Of a stretch of DNA of 64,000 nucleotides, positions 18,305 to 27,339 are shown piece by piece. Position 1 is the stretch's first letter. Each line of letters opens with the position of its first letter. Below the pieces are notes generated by a model, which searched no databases, was not told the DNA's origin, and saw only the letters and a list, made by a program, of their open reading frames with translations. The translations under genes and the position numbers were made by a program. This DNA is from CAUZIB01 sp963663925 (GTDB lineage Bacteria > Acidobacteriota > Vicinamibacteria > Vicinamibacterales > UBA8438). The stretch lies in NCBI GenBank assembly GCA_965237405.1, contig OZ250139.1, positions 2,170,001 to 2,234,000 of the forward strand. Reading direction: 5' to 3'.

Positions 18305-18324
18305 CCGCGTCGAGCAGTCGTCGG

Positions 18325-18558
18325 CTACCAGGTCACCCAGTCCGACTGCGGCCTGACGCAGCGCGCGATGAGTTGCGAGAAGGCATCCACGTCGTCGTCG
18401 TGCGCGCCCGTCGGAAACACGCAGAGCTGGTGCAGGAAGTCGTCAACCCACGCTCGCTCGGGGAGGGAGCGACCGTGAGGTTGCGGGTGTGGCAACCAGA
18501 CGTTTCCCGCCTCCACGATCGGTAACGCCGCTCTGTCGCCGATGCGCCTCGGGCACAT
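18325..18558 (-). pseudogene. Phage terminase large subunit C-terminal remnant
   Basis: Reads PIVEAGNVWLPHPQPHG, AWVDDFLHQLCVFPTG, AHDDDVDAFSQLIARC and ends. The G-A-H-D-D-x-V-D-A block is the nuclease-domain end of large terminases, which cut concatemeric phage DNA during packaging. The ATPase and most of the nuclease are absent; IS5 copy B lies 20 bp beyond its 3' end. Prophage relic. Confidence 0.7.
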
Positions 18559-18601
18559 CCACGTGTGTGAGGGCCATTCTGATCTGCCGTACGTCCCGTG
18601 G

Positions 18602-19039
18602 CTAGCCGGCCACTGCCGTCTCCTGGCAGTGCGTGTCGAACGTCGCGGTCAACTGCGCGGCGATGTCCTGGGCTTCCTGGTTCTCGATCTGATGGCGCTC
18701 CATCATGTAGACCAGCTTCCCGCCGCGCAGGAGCGCGATCGACGGGGACGAGGGCGGATATCCGGTGAAGTAGCTCCGGGCCCGCTCGGTAGCTTCCACG
18801 TCGGCGCCCGCGAACACGGTCGCCACCACATCCGGCTTCACGGCGTGCTGGAGCGCGAGCGCGACACCAGGTCGGGCCTTCCCTGCGGCGCAGCCACAGA
18901 CTGAATTGACCACGATCATGAGCGTCCCGTGTGACTCCCGAATCGACTCATCAACGTCAGCGGCGGTGCGCAGCTCTCTGACACCCAGCTGGGTCAGCTC
19001 CTGCCTCATCGGTGCGGTGAAGAACTCTGGATACGACAC
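18602..19039 (-). CDS. BrxA/BrxB family bacilliredoxin
   Basis: 145 residues. GTG 19039 follows GAGGAGGG at 5-base spacing. A thioredoxin-like fold with the family motif CGC at 48-50 (VVNSVCGCAAGKARPG) and C-terminal MMERHQIENQEAQDIAAQL. Bacilliredoxins remove bacillithiol or other low-molecular-weight thiols from protein cysteines after oxidative stress. Complete. Divergent from the IclR-type regulator at 19190 with about 150 bp of AT-rich spacer between them. Confidence 0.88.
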   Translation of the reverse strand: MSYPEFFTAPMRQELTQLGVRELRTAADVDESIRESHGTLMIVVNSVCGCAAGKARPGVALALQHAVKPDVVATVFAGADVEATERARSYFTGYPPSSPSIALLRGGKLVYMMERHQIENQEAQDIAAQLTATFDTHCQETAVAG

Positions 19040-19189
19040 GTGAATCCCTCCTCAAAAACATGCGACCAGTTTGACCTCTGATTTTCACCGGCCGTGGTCT
19101 CAATTTGTTCCATATATTGGAATATAATTCAGCTATTCGGTATTCATGAGAATATCGCTGGTGAGCGATCCTGGTCAAGGTGTTGAATC

Positions 19190-19947
19190 ATGAGCCGGCA
19201 GAGCGCACGGGCGGCCGTTTCGGGGTCCACGTCGATCGACAAGGCCCTGGAGATTTGTGAAACGCTGAGCGATCGAGCAACGGGCCTCAGCCTGAGCGCC
19301 CTGGCTCGCGCCCTCGACATGCCACCGCCGACAGTGCACCGACTGCTCTCGCTCCTGAAGCGTCGCGGATATGTGCGACAGGACCATGAGACCGCACGCT
19401 ATCAGCTAACGCTGAAGGTCCTGGATCTCGGGTTTCGACTCTTGGGGCGCTCGGAGCTGAAGCTGCACGCGTATCCGGTGCTCCGCGAATACACGCTCCG
19501 TACGAGGATGCGCTGCTTTATCGCGGCGCAGGCTGTGGGCGAGGTCACCTACATGTGGAGTGCCGGGCCCGACGAGGTCGCGATGCACACGGCCTACGGC
19601 AAAGAAATGCCTGGGCACTGCGAGCTTTACTTCGACGAGGCCCAGGCTCGACGGCGGCTGAGTTGCCTGCGTTTGGTCACGCCCGGCGACGTCACCCGCA
19701 GTGCCGAAGTCGTGAACCGTCTGGGCGGCGTGTGCGAGCATGGAAAGGGGCGCAGCGCTTGATCTGCACGTGTGCACCAGTGCGGGATTTCACGGGCCTG
19801 GAGGTCGCGCGTGTCGGCCTCTTCGAGCACGCGCTGGACGACGGGTCGATTCTGACCGAACACAACCGGGGCGCGTGGGAACTCGCCCGCCTGATTTCGA
19901 TGCGTCTGGGCCATCTGCCGGGCGCGTCTGCCACCGTCACGGCGTGA
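19190..19947 (+). pseudogene. IclR-family transcriptional regulator, frameshifted
   Basis: ATG 19190. The winged HTH (TSIDKALEICETLSDRA, LSLSALARALDMPPPTVHRLL) and most of the ligand-binding domain are in one frame. After GGVCEHGKG (about 19750) one base is missing, and the family C-terminus LICTCAPVRDFTGLEVARVG, LFEHALDDG and HNRGAWELARLISMRLG follows in the next frame. If the indel is real, the product ends at 190 residues without the end of the effector domain. IclR proteins usually control adjacent catabolic genes; none is obvious here. Confidence 0.78.
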
Positions 19948-20000
19948 GGTGACAGTACGGCAGTCCCGGTCTGCGGAACGGTCCGGTAGCGGAGGCATCA

Positions 20001-20264
20001 ATGGCGTACACGATCTGTGAACCCTGCATTGGCACCAAAGACACCGCGTGTGTGGACGTCTGCCCGGTCGATTGCATCCATCCCGGCAAGGACGAAGATG
20101 CGTTCGAGTCAGCGGAGAAGCTCTATATCCATCCGGATGAATGCATTGATTGCGGTGCCTGTGTGCCGGCGTGCCCCGTCGAGGCGATCTTCGAAAACGA
20201 CGAGGTGCCCGACAAGTGGAAGAACTACATCGAGATCGATGCGCAGTACTACGCCGACAACTAG
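20001..20264 (+). CDS. Ferredoxin family protein (two Fe-S clusters)
   Basis: 87 residues, ATG preceded by GGAGG. Cysteines 6, 9, 17 and 21 (CEPC, CVDVCPVDC) and 48, 51, 54 and 58 (CIDCGACVPACP) fit a 7Fe- or 2[4Fe-4S]-type bacterial ferredoxin with the long loop HPGKDEDAFESAEKLYIHPD. A cytoplasmic electron carrier. The next gene, Mrp, is an Fe-S carrier ATPase, so a shared Fe-S role is plausible. Confidence 0.9.
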   Translation: MAYTICEPCIGTKDTACVDVCPVDCIHPGKDEDAFESAEKLYIHPDECIDCGACVPACPVEAIFENDEVPDKWKNYIEIDAQYYADN

Positions 20265-20549
20265 CGACGACGCCGAGCGACCGGTGTCGCGCACGGATTG
20301 ACCCGTTCCCCCGATGCCGAAATCATCTGTTCACTTCACGTCCTTCCCTCGCACAGCGCCACCGCCAGAGTTCGTGACTCCTGTCGTTTCTGCGTTTACG
20401 TCCGGCAAAGACTCGATCGGCAACGAAGCGTTAACCAAGGGACTGACGACACGGTTCTCCAGAAGCTCCGACCAGGTTTGGAGCAGCTTGGATCGCAGTC
20501 GAGACCGGCAAGAAGAAAGCTGTGCTCTTGCCTCAAGCAAGGAATCCCA

Positions 20550-21350
20550 ATGATCGATCGAGTCAAACAGCTCATTGCGGTTGCGTCGGGCAAGGGCGGC
20601 GTGGGCAAGTCGACCGTGGCGTCGAATCTGGCGTTGGTCCTGGCGGAATCGGCAGCGACAGTCGGATTGCTGGACGGAGACATTTATGGTCCCAGCGTAC
20701 CGATCATGTTTGCTGTTAAAGATGCCAAACCTGAAAAGGGAACCGCCGAGCAGTCATTCTTGCCGATCGAGGCGTTAGGGGTGAAGCTGATGTCCATGGG
20801 TTTCTTGGTACCGCAGGAAGAAGCCGCCATTTTGCGCGGGCCGATGGTGCACAAGTATTTGAAGGCCATGTTGGACCAATGTGAGTGGGGTGAGTTGGAC
20901 TACTTGGTTGTCGATCTGCCACCCGGTACCGGCGACGCTCAGTTGACATTGTGTCAGGAAGCACCACTGACCGGTGGTGTGGTGGTCACCACGCCGCAGG
21001 ATGTCAGCCTGATTGACGCCCGCAAAGGTTTGCAGATGTTTCGCAACCTGAACGTCCCGGTTCTTGGCTTGGTCGAGAACATGAGCTTTTTCGAATGCCC
21101 CAACTGCCAGCATCGCACGGAGGTATTCCGTCACGGTGGCGGCAAGAACATTGCCGAGCAGCTGGATGTACCGTTTTTGGGCCACGTCCCGCTGGACCCG
21201 GCAGTTGTGTTGGGCGGCGACGAAGGCCTGCCGGTGGTTAAACGTGACCCTGAATCATCGGCTGCCAAAGCCTTGGTAGAAGTGGCTCATACAGTCCGCG
21301 AGCAGGCTGCCAGTCGTGAAGCATCAGAGATGCCGGGGATGACGTTTTGA
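20550..21350 (+). CDS. Mrp/NBP35-type Fe-S carrier P-loop ATPase
   Basis: 266 residues from ATG 20550, chosen because family similarity begins at VKQLIAVASGKGGVGKST. Deviant Walker A KGGVGKS at 15-21, Walker B LVVDLPPGTGD, switch segment and the metal-binding pair CPNC in FFECPNCQH. The N-terminal DUF59 domain found in many Mrp proteins is absent, and the upstream frame shows no DUF59 sequence. It assembles or transfers [4Fe-4S] clusters. Base use is lower in GC than its neighbours. Its TGA overlaps the ATG of the DUF971 gene (TGATG). Confidence 0.88.
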   Translation: MIDRVKQLIAVASGKGGVGKSTVASNLALVLAESAATVGLLDGDIYGPSVPIMFAVKDAKPEKGTAEQSFLPIEALGVKLMSMGFLVPQEEAAILRGPMVHKYLKAMLDQCEWGELDYLVVDLPPGTGDAQLTLCQEAPLTGGVVVTTPQDVSLIDARKGLQMFRNLNVPVLGLVENMSFFECPNCQHRTEVFRHGGGKNIAEQLDVPFLGHVPLDPAVVLGGDEGLPVVKRDPESSAAKALVEVAHTVREQAASREASEMPGMTF

Positions 21351-21691
21351 TGGATTTACGGATGCCCGTCAAACTGGAAAAATGGGAAGACCAGGGCGTC
21401 AAGATCCACTGGAACGACGGCCACATCAGCCAATACCGATCCGGTTGGCTCCGCGCCCGCTGCCCCTGCGCCTCTTGTCGAGAGAAGGACAACCAGGCCA
21501 TCACGCAACCGACCGGCCTCAAGATCTTGCCAATCTTCGACCCTTCCAGCGAACAACTCGCCAGACTGGAACCTATGGGGCAGTACGCCTACAACATCGC
21601 CTTCAAGGACGGCCACGAGGCAGGTATTTATCCATTCGAGTATTTGCGTTCGATTTGCGAGTGCGATGAGTGCCGGCCGAAGGCTACATGA
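21350..21691 (+). CDS. DUF971 domain protein
   Basis: 113 residues overlapping the mrp stop by one base. Conserved DUF971 pattern: WNDGHISQYRSGWLRARCPC, ASCREKDN, GQYAYNIAFKDGHEAGIYPF, YLRSICECDEC. The Cys sets could bind Zn or Fe. DUF971 genes are frequently linked to mrp in proteobacteria-like genomes, suggesting a cluster-assembly accessory, but the function is not established. Confidence 0.85.
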   Translation: MDLRMPVKLEKWEDQGVKIHWNDGHISQYRSGWLRARCPCASCREKDNQAITQPTGLKILPIFDPSSEQLARLEPMGQYAYNIAFKDGHEAGIYPFEYLRSICECDECRPKAT

Positions 21692-21892
21692 CACCGCTCG
21701 ATCGAGGATCTCACTCGCACACGGTCCCATTGCGCGTTTGTGCAGATCGCCGATCTTGCTCATAGACGCGCGTTTGATGCGTGCGCATCCGACGGATGCA
21801 CTCCTGCACCGTGGCCACCGCCATGTCACGGGTGCCATCCGCCGCGTTCTCCGCAATCCACATCTTGATGGTCATGGCCCCGCTGGCTAGAG

Positions 21893-22030
21893 GATGGTAC
21901 CAAGGGCGGCCTGCACCTTGGCCTGCTGGGCTGGTGTGGTCACTTCGCCAAACACTGCCTGGAAGTTGGGATGGTTCACGCCGCTTTCGATGAACGTGTA
22001 CCGCTTCGCCTTCAGCACACTGGCGACGAT
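21893..22030 (-). pseudogene. Unidentified C-terminal gene fragment
   Basis: The minus-strand frame reads KRYTFIESGVNHPNFQAVFG then EVTTPAQQAKVQAALGTIL and stops at 21893. It has coding character but no family that I recognise, and upstream the frame closes. A plus-strand frame (21990-22184) overlaps it. Confidence 0.25.
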
Positions 22031-22184
22031 CTACCTCAACTCGTTCGTTGCAGTACTGGTCTTTGGAAGCATCGGCGTCATCACCTATCGCCGCAGGACG
22101 GCCCAGGGGCCGCCCAAGCACGAGCCCGTCCTATCCGAATATCGGGCCGCCGCGAATCTGGAATTGCCGCATGTCCGGCTCTAG
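21990..22184 (+). CDS. Possible small single-span membrane protein
   Basis: 64 codons from ATG 21990 with one strong hydrophobic segment LATIYLNSFVAVLVFGSIGV followed by ITYRRR, a typical positive-inside end, and a charged tail. There is no convincing ribosome site, and the frame overlaps a minus-strand fragment, so it may be chance. Confidence 0.3.
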   Translation: MNVYRFAFSTLATIYLNSFVAVLVFGSIGVITYRRRTAQGPPKHEPVLSEYRAAANLELPHVRL

Positions 22185-22528
22185 TCGAGTTCGACCAGCT
22201 CTTCATCCAAATGCAGATCCTCGCCCACCGGACACATCTGGAGGTCGAACCACTCTCCACACATCTGGTGCGTCCGGTTCTTTGGCCACTGCTGCTCATC
22301 GGTCAGCCAACAGTTCAACATCGCCGCGAACAGGTCTGGCCAGAAGTCGTCCAAAATCTCCCGTTCCGAGTCGGCGTCCCCGTATTCCGGCAAGAGGTAC
22401 ACGTGAGGCGCCCGTCGCAGGTCCTCGAAGACCTGCTCGGCGATATCAGTGGTGTCGTCTCGCTTGGCCCATGCGCGGTAGGGTGGCAACGGTCGGATGA
22501 TGACAGCTGACCGAGTGAGAGCGCCCAT
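22181..22528 (-). CDS. Conserved hypothetical protein
   Basis: 115 residues, acidic (many Asp/Glu), with VIIRPLPPYRAWAKRDD, PHVYLLPEYGDADSEREIL, FWPDLFAAMLNCWLTDEQ and LHLDEELVELD. The pattern matches a small uncharacterised family of about 110-120 residues; I know no function. The start at 22528 is 2 bases from the stop of a transposase gene, so the upstream promoter and possibly the first residues were replaced by that insertion. Confidence 0.6.
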   Translation of the reverse strand: MGALTRSAVIIRPLPPYRAWAKRDDTTDIAEQVFEDLRRAPHVYLLPEYGDADSEREILDDFWPDLFAAMLNCWLTDEQQWPKNRTHQMCGEWFDLQMCPVGEDLHLDEELVELD

Positions 22529-22530
22529 CG

Positions 22531-23592
22531 TTACGCCGCTCTCGCGTAATGTTTGAGGAGGCCGCCGAGTCGCTCAGTGCACCGAAGTTCCCCCTCCGTG
22601 GACCGCGGAGCGGAATCGAGCGTCTCGTTCCCGCGCCCCTGGTGCGGTCGCTCCCGGTGGGAGTGCTGAAGGTATTCTCCAACAGCGCGACGCAACGACG
22701 CTTCGCCGAAGAACATCATCCGGTTCAAACACTCGGACTTGATCGACAGTACAAATCGCTCCGCGTGAGCGTTGCCGTTCGGGGCCTGCCTCGGGGTCCG
22801 GATGACCCGCACGCCTACGGCCTGTAGGATACGCCGGAACTCCGCCGTGAACTTCGCGTCGCGGGCGCAGATTACGAAATGGTGCGCCCGAAGGAACCCA
22901 TCCTCCGGATCGGTCAGGTTCCTGGCCACCTGCGGCATGAAGGCCCCGTCGGGCGTCGTCGTGAGGCCCGCAACGTGAGCCCGTCGGGTCTTCAGATCGA
23001 TGAGGAAGAGCATGTAGTCAGTGGTGAGCCCGAGCGGCGGCCACACTTCTGTCGTGAAGAAGTCCATGCCAGCTACCTCGCCCCAATGCGCGCGCAAGAA
23101 CGTTCGCCACGAGGTGGGCCGATCCGGTGCCGGGCGTATACCGAGGTCCTTTAGCACCTGGCCGATCGTGCTTGCCGCCACCCGATGCCCGAGCTTTCTC
23201 AATTCGCCTTGAATGCGGCAGTAGCCCCAGCGGTCGTTCTCACGAGCCATCCGGACAATCAGGTCGCTGATTGCCTGCCTCAGGCCAGGCCGGCCCACCC
23301 GCCGGGCCACGTAGGTCCACTTCCAGGCGATCAGACGGCGATGCCAGCGCATCAGCGTATCGGGGGTGACGAGCGTGGCGACGGCGTCGAGCGCCCGTCG
23401 CCCGAGGAGCCTAGCCTTCGCCGCCAGTCGACGACGCTGATCGTCAGTCAGCCGAAGCTTCCGGCCACCAAGCTGCTCTTTGAGGACCCGGTTCTCCTCG
23501 ACCAGGTAGGCGATAACGTCCTGCTGATGCCGATGCACCCAGCCAGAAACCGTCAGCAGGAGCAGCTGGAGAGGGAGAGTAGCGGCCGTCAT
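22531..23592 (-). CDS. Integrase-core (rve) DDE transposase, single ORF
   Basis: 353 residues. A leucine-rich N-terminal helix with QDVIAYLVEENRVLKEQLGG and an HTH region (TLVTPDTLMRWHRRLIAWKW), followed by the rve core: Asp in AGMDFFTTEVW, Asp in ICARDAKFTAEF, Glu in NAHAERFVLSIKSECL. Related to the element at 24015 but clearly a different subtype. I could not define its terminal repeats. Confidence 0.85.
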   Translation of the reverse strand: MTAATLPLQLLLLTVSGWVHRHQQDVIAYLVEENRVLKEQLGGRKLRLTDDQRRRLAAKARLLGRRALDAVATLVTPDTLMRWHRRLIAWKWTYVARRVGRPGLRQAISDLIVRMARENDRWGYCRIQGELRKLGHRVAASTIGQVLKDLGIRPAPDRPTSWRTFLRAHWGEVAGMDFFTTEVWPPLGLTTDYMLFLIDLKTRRAHVAGLTTTPDGAFMPQVARNLTDPEDGFLRAHHFVICARDAKFTAEFRRILQAVGVRVIRTPRQAPNGNAHAERFVLSIKSECLNRMMFFGEASLRRAVGEYLQHSHRERPHQGRGNETLDSAPRSTEGELRCTERLGGLLKHYARAA

Positions 23593-24014
23593 TCAGCCAT
23601 TGTAGGCGCTCTCAATTCTCACGCTCACTGGCAGTTATGGACCGATCTATTTTTTGCACAGGGCGGAGTCTCTCACACTGACTAGGAATGGGCTTGCCTC
23701 AGCGGTTGTGCCCGAGGTAGAGTCTTGCAAGCCAAGCAAGCAGCCATCTTCGGGCAGTTCTGCCCAGAATTCCGATTGTTCCAGCAGGCTGCTGAGCGTT
23801 GTCTTCTCTCGAAGTTTCGGGGGAAGCGTATGCGTGCTCAGTAGCCGTAGCGTCTACCATACGGATCGTCAAGCTGAAGTTATGCCCAGCTGCTGGTCAC
23901 GCGTCATGTGAATGCACGATTTGGGAGGTACACATGTCTGACCAGCGCTTGAGATGACAGCAGTACCTGCACTCTGTTCCATTCGGGGCCATCACCGACA
24001 CCGACACGTTGATC
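23593..24014. other. Intergenic stretch without recognised features
   Basis: No frame here resembles a known protein. It includes the undefined outer end of the transposon at 22531 and terminates at the repeat of the next element. Confidence 0.4.
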
Positions 24015-25182
24015 CCGTAAGGTGCGTTTAATGGGCCGAGGTCCGGTCAGTGCTGGTCGAGTCTCCCAAGTAATCTCAGGCCATGCCGCCTGCGCTCCAG
24101 TTCCTCGTTCTCACGTGCGCTGGCTGGGTGAACCGCCACCAAGACGATCTGATCGCGTATCTCCGGGAGGAGCATCGGGTCCTCCGGGAGCACCTGGGCC
24201 CTCGGCCGCTTCGCCGGACCGATGCCCAACGCCGTCGACGCGTCGTGCGCGGCCAGCAACTCGGCCGGCGCGTCGTGATGCAGGTCGCCGGCATTGTCAC
24301 GCCTGACACGATTCTCCGCTGGTACCGGAGATTGATCGCCCAGACATCCGACGGCAGCGCCCGCCGCGGTCGCGGCCGGCCGATGACGCGCCGTGACGTG
24401 GCCGCGCTCGTGGTCCGGATGGCGGTCGAGCATCCCCAGTGGGGGGACACACGGATCCGCGGGGCGCTCTCGCACCTCGGCCACGAGATCGCTCGGACCA
24501 CGGTGAAGCGGATCCTGCACGACCACGGGATCGACCCGGCTCCCGAGCGGAGCCGGCGCATGCCCTGGAAGACGTTCCTGCAGGCGCCCTGGGAGGGCCG
24601 CACGGCCTGCGATCTGTTCACCGTCGAGGTGCTCACGCTGGCCGGGCTCCAGCGGTACCTGGTCTTCTTCGTGATCGCGCTGCAGTCCCGCCGCGTGCCT
24701 ATCGCCGGGATCCATCCGCAGCCGTACGGCACGTGGATGGAGCAGATGGCCCGCAATGTGACGGACCCGGTCGATGGCTGCTTGCGACGCGCCCGCTATC
24801 TGATGCACGACCGCGACCCGCTCTCCACGCGGGGTTGTGGCGAGATCCTGGAGGGCGGGGGTGGCCAGCCGATCCGTCTCCCGCCGAAGAGTCCCAATCT
24901 CAACGCGTATGCCGAGCGGTTCGTCCGCTCTATTCAAGAGGAATGTCTCAGTCGCGTCGTCCCCCTCGGCGAAGGGCCCCTGCGTCTCCTCGTGGGCGAG
25001 TACGTCGACCACGACCAGCGCGAGCGAAACCACCAGGGACTCGACAACCAGCTCCTGCAACGACCGCCACCGCCGGTGAGCCTGGCCGCCGACGTGCAGC
25101 GGCGGGAGCGTCTGGGCGGATGGCTCAATTTCTACCACCGGGAGGCCGCATGAGCGGTCGGCCAATTACACGCACCTTACGG
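24015..25182 (+). mobile_element. Integrase-core transposon, intact copy
   Basis: Terminal repeats CCGTAAGGTGCGTTTAATGG and the inverse of CCGTAAGGTGCGTGTAATTGG bound 1168 bp. A second copy with a nonsense mutation lies at 51980-53140. The 188 bp after it (25183-25370) hold no recognised gene. Confidence 0.85.
24083..25153 (+). CDS. Integrase-core (rve) DDE transposase
   Basis: 356 residues. N-terminal GWVNRHQDDLIAYLREEHR and HTH IVTPDTILRWYRRLI, then the rve core with Asp in ACDLFTVEVLT, Asp in LMHDRDPLSTRG and Glu in NAYAERFVRSIQEECLS, ending LGGWLNFYHREAA. Intact, and serves as the reference for the broken copy at 52005-53075. Confidence 0.88.
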   Translation: MPPALQFLVLTCAGWVNRHQDDLIAYLREEHRVLREHLGPRPLRRTDAQRRRRVVRGQQLGRRVVMQVAGIVTPDTILRWYRRLIAQTSDGSARRGRGRPMTRRDVAALVVRMAVEHPQWGDTRIRGALSHLGHEIARTTVKRILHDHGIDPAPERSRRMPWKTFLQAPWEGRTACDLFTVEVLTLAGLQRYLVFFVIALQSRRVPIAGIHPQPYGTWMEQMARNVTDPVDGCLRRARYLMHDRDPLSTRGCGEILEGGGGQPIRLPPKSPNLNAYAERFVRSIQEECLSRVVPLGEGPLRLLVGEYVDHDQRERNHQGLDNQLLQRPPPPVSLAADVQRRERLGGWLNFYHREAA

Positions 25183-25370
25183 GGTTGAGACAGCGTGGTT
25201 TCTTCACTGTGCGGGCCTTGTCGACGAGAGTACTGAGGCGCTCAAATGTCGGCCCAAACTGTAGCATGTAGGTGAGTTAGGGACTGGACGCCAACAGTTG
25301 ATTGCGGAAGCACCCGACGTTGAGCCTCGAGAAGTCAGTGTTCCTATCAGCGGACCAGACTCAAGCGGAG

Positions 25371-26477
25371 TTATCCGCCGAAGGGGTTGTAGCGCAAGCC
25401 GAATATTTCCGCGACGGTCTGGTTGGTCACCGCGCCGGCGTGCAGATTGATCGCATGGGCAAAGCCGGGATCGGTCGCCGCCAGTGCGGCGAGGCCCTGG
25501 TTCGCCAGTGCGAGGACGTACGGCAGCGTGACGTTGCAGAGGGCGTAGGTGCTGGTCCGGCCGACGGCCCCGGGCATGTTCGTGACGCAGTAGTGGACGA
25601 TGCCATCCACCACGTAGGTTGGTTCGGAATGCGTCGTCGGCTTCGACGTCTCGATGCACCCACCCTGATCGACGGCGACGTCAATGATCACAGCTCCCGG
25701 CTTCATGAGTGCCAAATCGGCCCGGCTGACGAGCCGCGGAGTACGGGCCCCCTCGATCAGCACGGCACCGATCACCAGGTCCGCCAGGCAGAGTTGTTCA
25801 CGGACGTTATGCCGATCGCTGTATAGGGTATTCACGTTGGGCGGCATGATGTCTTCGAGGTACCGCAGCCGGTCGACGTTGATGTCCAGAATGACGACAT
25901 CGGCCTGAAAGCCCGCGGCAATGCGGGCCGCGTTCTTGCCCACCACGCCACCGCCAAGAATGCAGATGTGGGCCGGCGCGACGCCCGGCACGCCCGCGAG
26001 AAGAATGCCCCGGCCGAGTTGCGGACGTTCGAGATACTTTGCGCCTTCCTGAATGCTCATGCGGCCGGCGATCTCGCTCATCGGCGTCAGGCAGGGTAAA
26101 TCGCCCTTCCGACCGCGCAGCGTCTCATACGCGATCGCCGTGATGCCCGTGGCCAGCACGTTCCTGGTCAGGTCTTCGCTTGCGGCGAAGTGGAAGTACG
26201 TGAACACCATCTGCCCGGAGCGCAGCAGCGGCCATTCCTTCGCCTGCGGCTCCTTCACTTTGACGATGAGGTCCGCCTGGCCGTACACGACCGCGGCCGA
26301 CGCGGCGATCTGAGCGCTTGCCTCGGTGTAATGCTTGTCCGTAATGCCGCTGCCGAGACCCGCGCCGGTCTCAATGACCACACGATGACCTGCCCGGGTG
26401 AGTTCTTCCACGCCGGCCGGAATCATGCCGACGCGATACTCATCCTGCTTGATTTCTCTGGGCACACCGATCTGCAT
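25371..26477 (-). CDS. ald: Alanine dehydrogenase
   Basis: 368 residues from ATG 26477 (MQIGVPREIKQDEYRVGMIP, the family start). Substrate-site Lys in LIVKVKEPQ, His in FTYFHFAASEDL and the Rossmann loop ILGGGVVGKNAARIAAG with NAD-binding Asp in VVILDINVDRL. Also the C-terminal HYCVTNMPGAVGRTSTYAL. It catalyses NAD-dependent interconversion of L-alanine with pyruvate and ammonia. Only one base separates the start codon from the terminal repeat of an IS6 fragment, so the native ribosome site and promoter are gone. The frame is open back into the IS6 (to 26567), which would allow a 30-residue N-terminal extension. Confidence 0.9.
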   Translation of the reverse strand: MQIGVPREIKQDEYRVGMIPAGVEELTRAGHRVVIETGAGLGSGITDKHYTEASAQIAASAAVVYGQADLIVKVKEPQAKEWPLLRSGQMVFTYFHFAASEDLTRNVLATGITAIAYETLRGRKGDLPCLTPMSEIAGRMSIQEGAKYLERPQLGRGILLAGVPGVAPAHICILGGGVVGKNAARIAAGFQADVVILDINVDRLRYLEDIMPPNVNTLYSDRHNVREQLCLADLVIGAVLIEGARTPRLVSRADLALMKPGAVIIDVAVDQGGCIETSKPTTHSEPTYVVDGIVHYCVTNMPGAVGRTSTYALCNVTLPYVLALANQGLAALAATDPGFAHAINLHAGAVTNQTVAEIFGLRYNPFGG

Positions 26478-26478
26478 G

Positions 26479-26859
26479 GGCTTTGTCAGGTTAACTCTCC
26501 GCGCGGCACAATGCCGGGGTGCACATTCGACGATCCCGCGACCTTCGGCATCGCTTTCCGCCTGCAATCATCAGCCACGCCGTCTGGTTGTATCACAGAT
26601 ACTGCCTGAGCTTCCGGGATGTCGAGGATCTGCTGGCCGATCGCGGCATCATCGTGTCGTACGAAACGATTCGGCCATGGTGCGGGAAGTTCGGCCCCGA
26701 TGACGCCCGGCGGTTGAAGCGCCGTCAAGGTCGACTCGGAGATACGTGGTTGCTGGACGACGTCTTCGTCGCGATCAACGGTCAGCGCCAGTATCTGTGG
26801 CGCGCCGTGGACCAAGACGGTGACCTGATTGACCTGCACGTCCCACCCCGTCGGGACGG
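26479..26859 (+). pseudogene. IS6-family element, N-terminal half
   Basis: Starts with the complete terminal repeat GGCTTTGTCAGGTTAAC. The transposase frame (from 26519) reads FRDVEDLLADRGIIVSYETI, GPDDARRLKRRQGRLGD and TWLLDDVFVAINGQRQYLW up to PPRRDG, where an IS5 end begins at 26860. It lacks two of the three catalytic residues. Confidence 0.8.
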
Positions 26860-27306
26860 GGCGTTGGTGCGCGGATGCGGGCAGAGGCCTACGCGCTTCA
26901 AACCGTCGAGCCCGTCACCTACCGATGCGGTACGAGACGGGTCTGCCAAGCTCGGTCATCCGGTTCAGAACGTTACACGCGAGCACGGCCTCACGCCGTT
27001 GCCCCGATGAACTGCGTGCCCGAAGACAGTCGCCGACGATCGACGTGTACCGGAAGAACGCATTCTCCACGCGCGCGTGCTGATGGGAACCAGACGCCTT
27101 CGTCCACCGTCGCCGTCCGAGCGCCTTCACCCTCCTGATCGTCCGATCGCGGGCACCTGATCGGGCGCCCCGTCGAGACAACGACGCGGTCTTGGTCGGC
27201 GGCACCACGACCCTCGCCCCTCGCGCACCGGCCGCACCATAGAACGCGAGCGTGTCGTAGGCCGGATCCGCCGTCACTCTGGTGAGGTGTCCATCCACCT
27301 CGCCGA
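26860..27306 (-). pseudogene. IS5-family element (third type), C-terminal half
   Basis: Begins with GGCGTTGGTGCGCGG at 26860 inside the IS6 transposase. The transposase tail reads HLTRVTADPAYDTLAFYG, ARVENAFFRYTSIVGD and RMTELGRPVSYRIGR. The N-terminal half is missing where an IS6 terminal repeat starts at 27307. A fuller copy of the same type lies at 59785. Confidence 0.8.
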
Positions 27307-27339
27307 GGTATTGACGCCCCTATATGTCAAGACACTCCT

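Noticed and set aside
20298..20549. N-terminal extension of Mrp
   Set aside because: The 84 upstream codons show no DUF59 or other similarity. ATG 20550 begins exactly at the conserved core.
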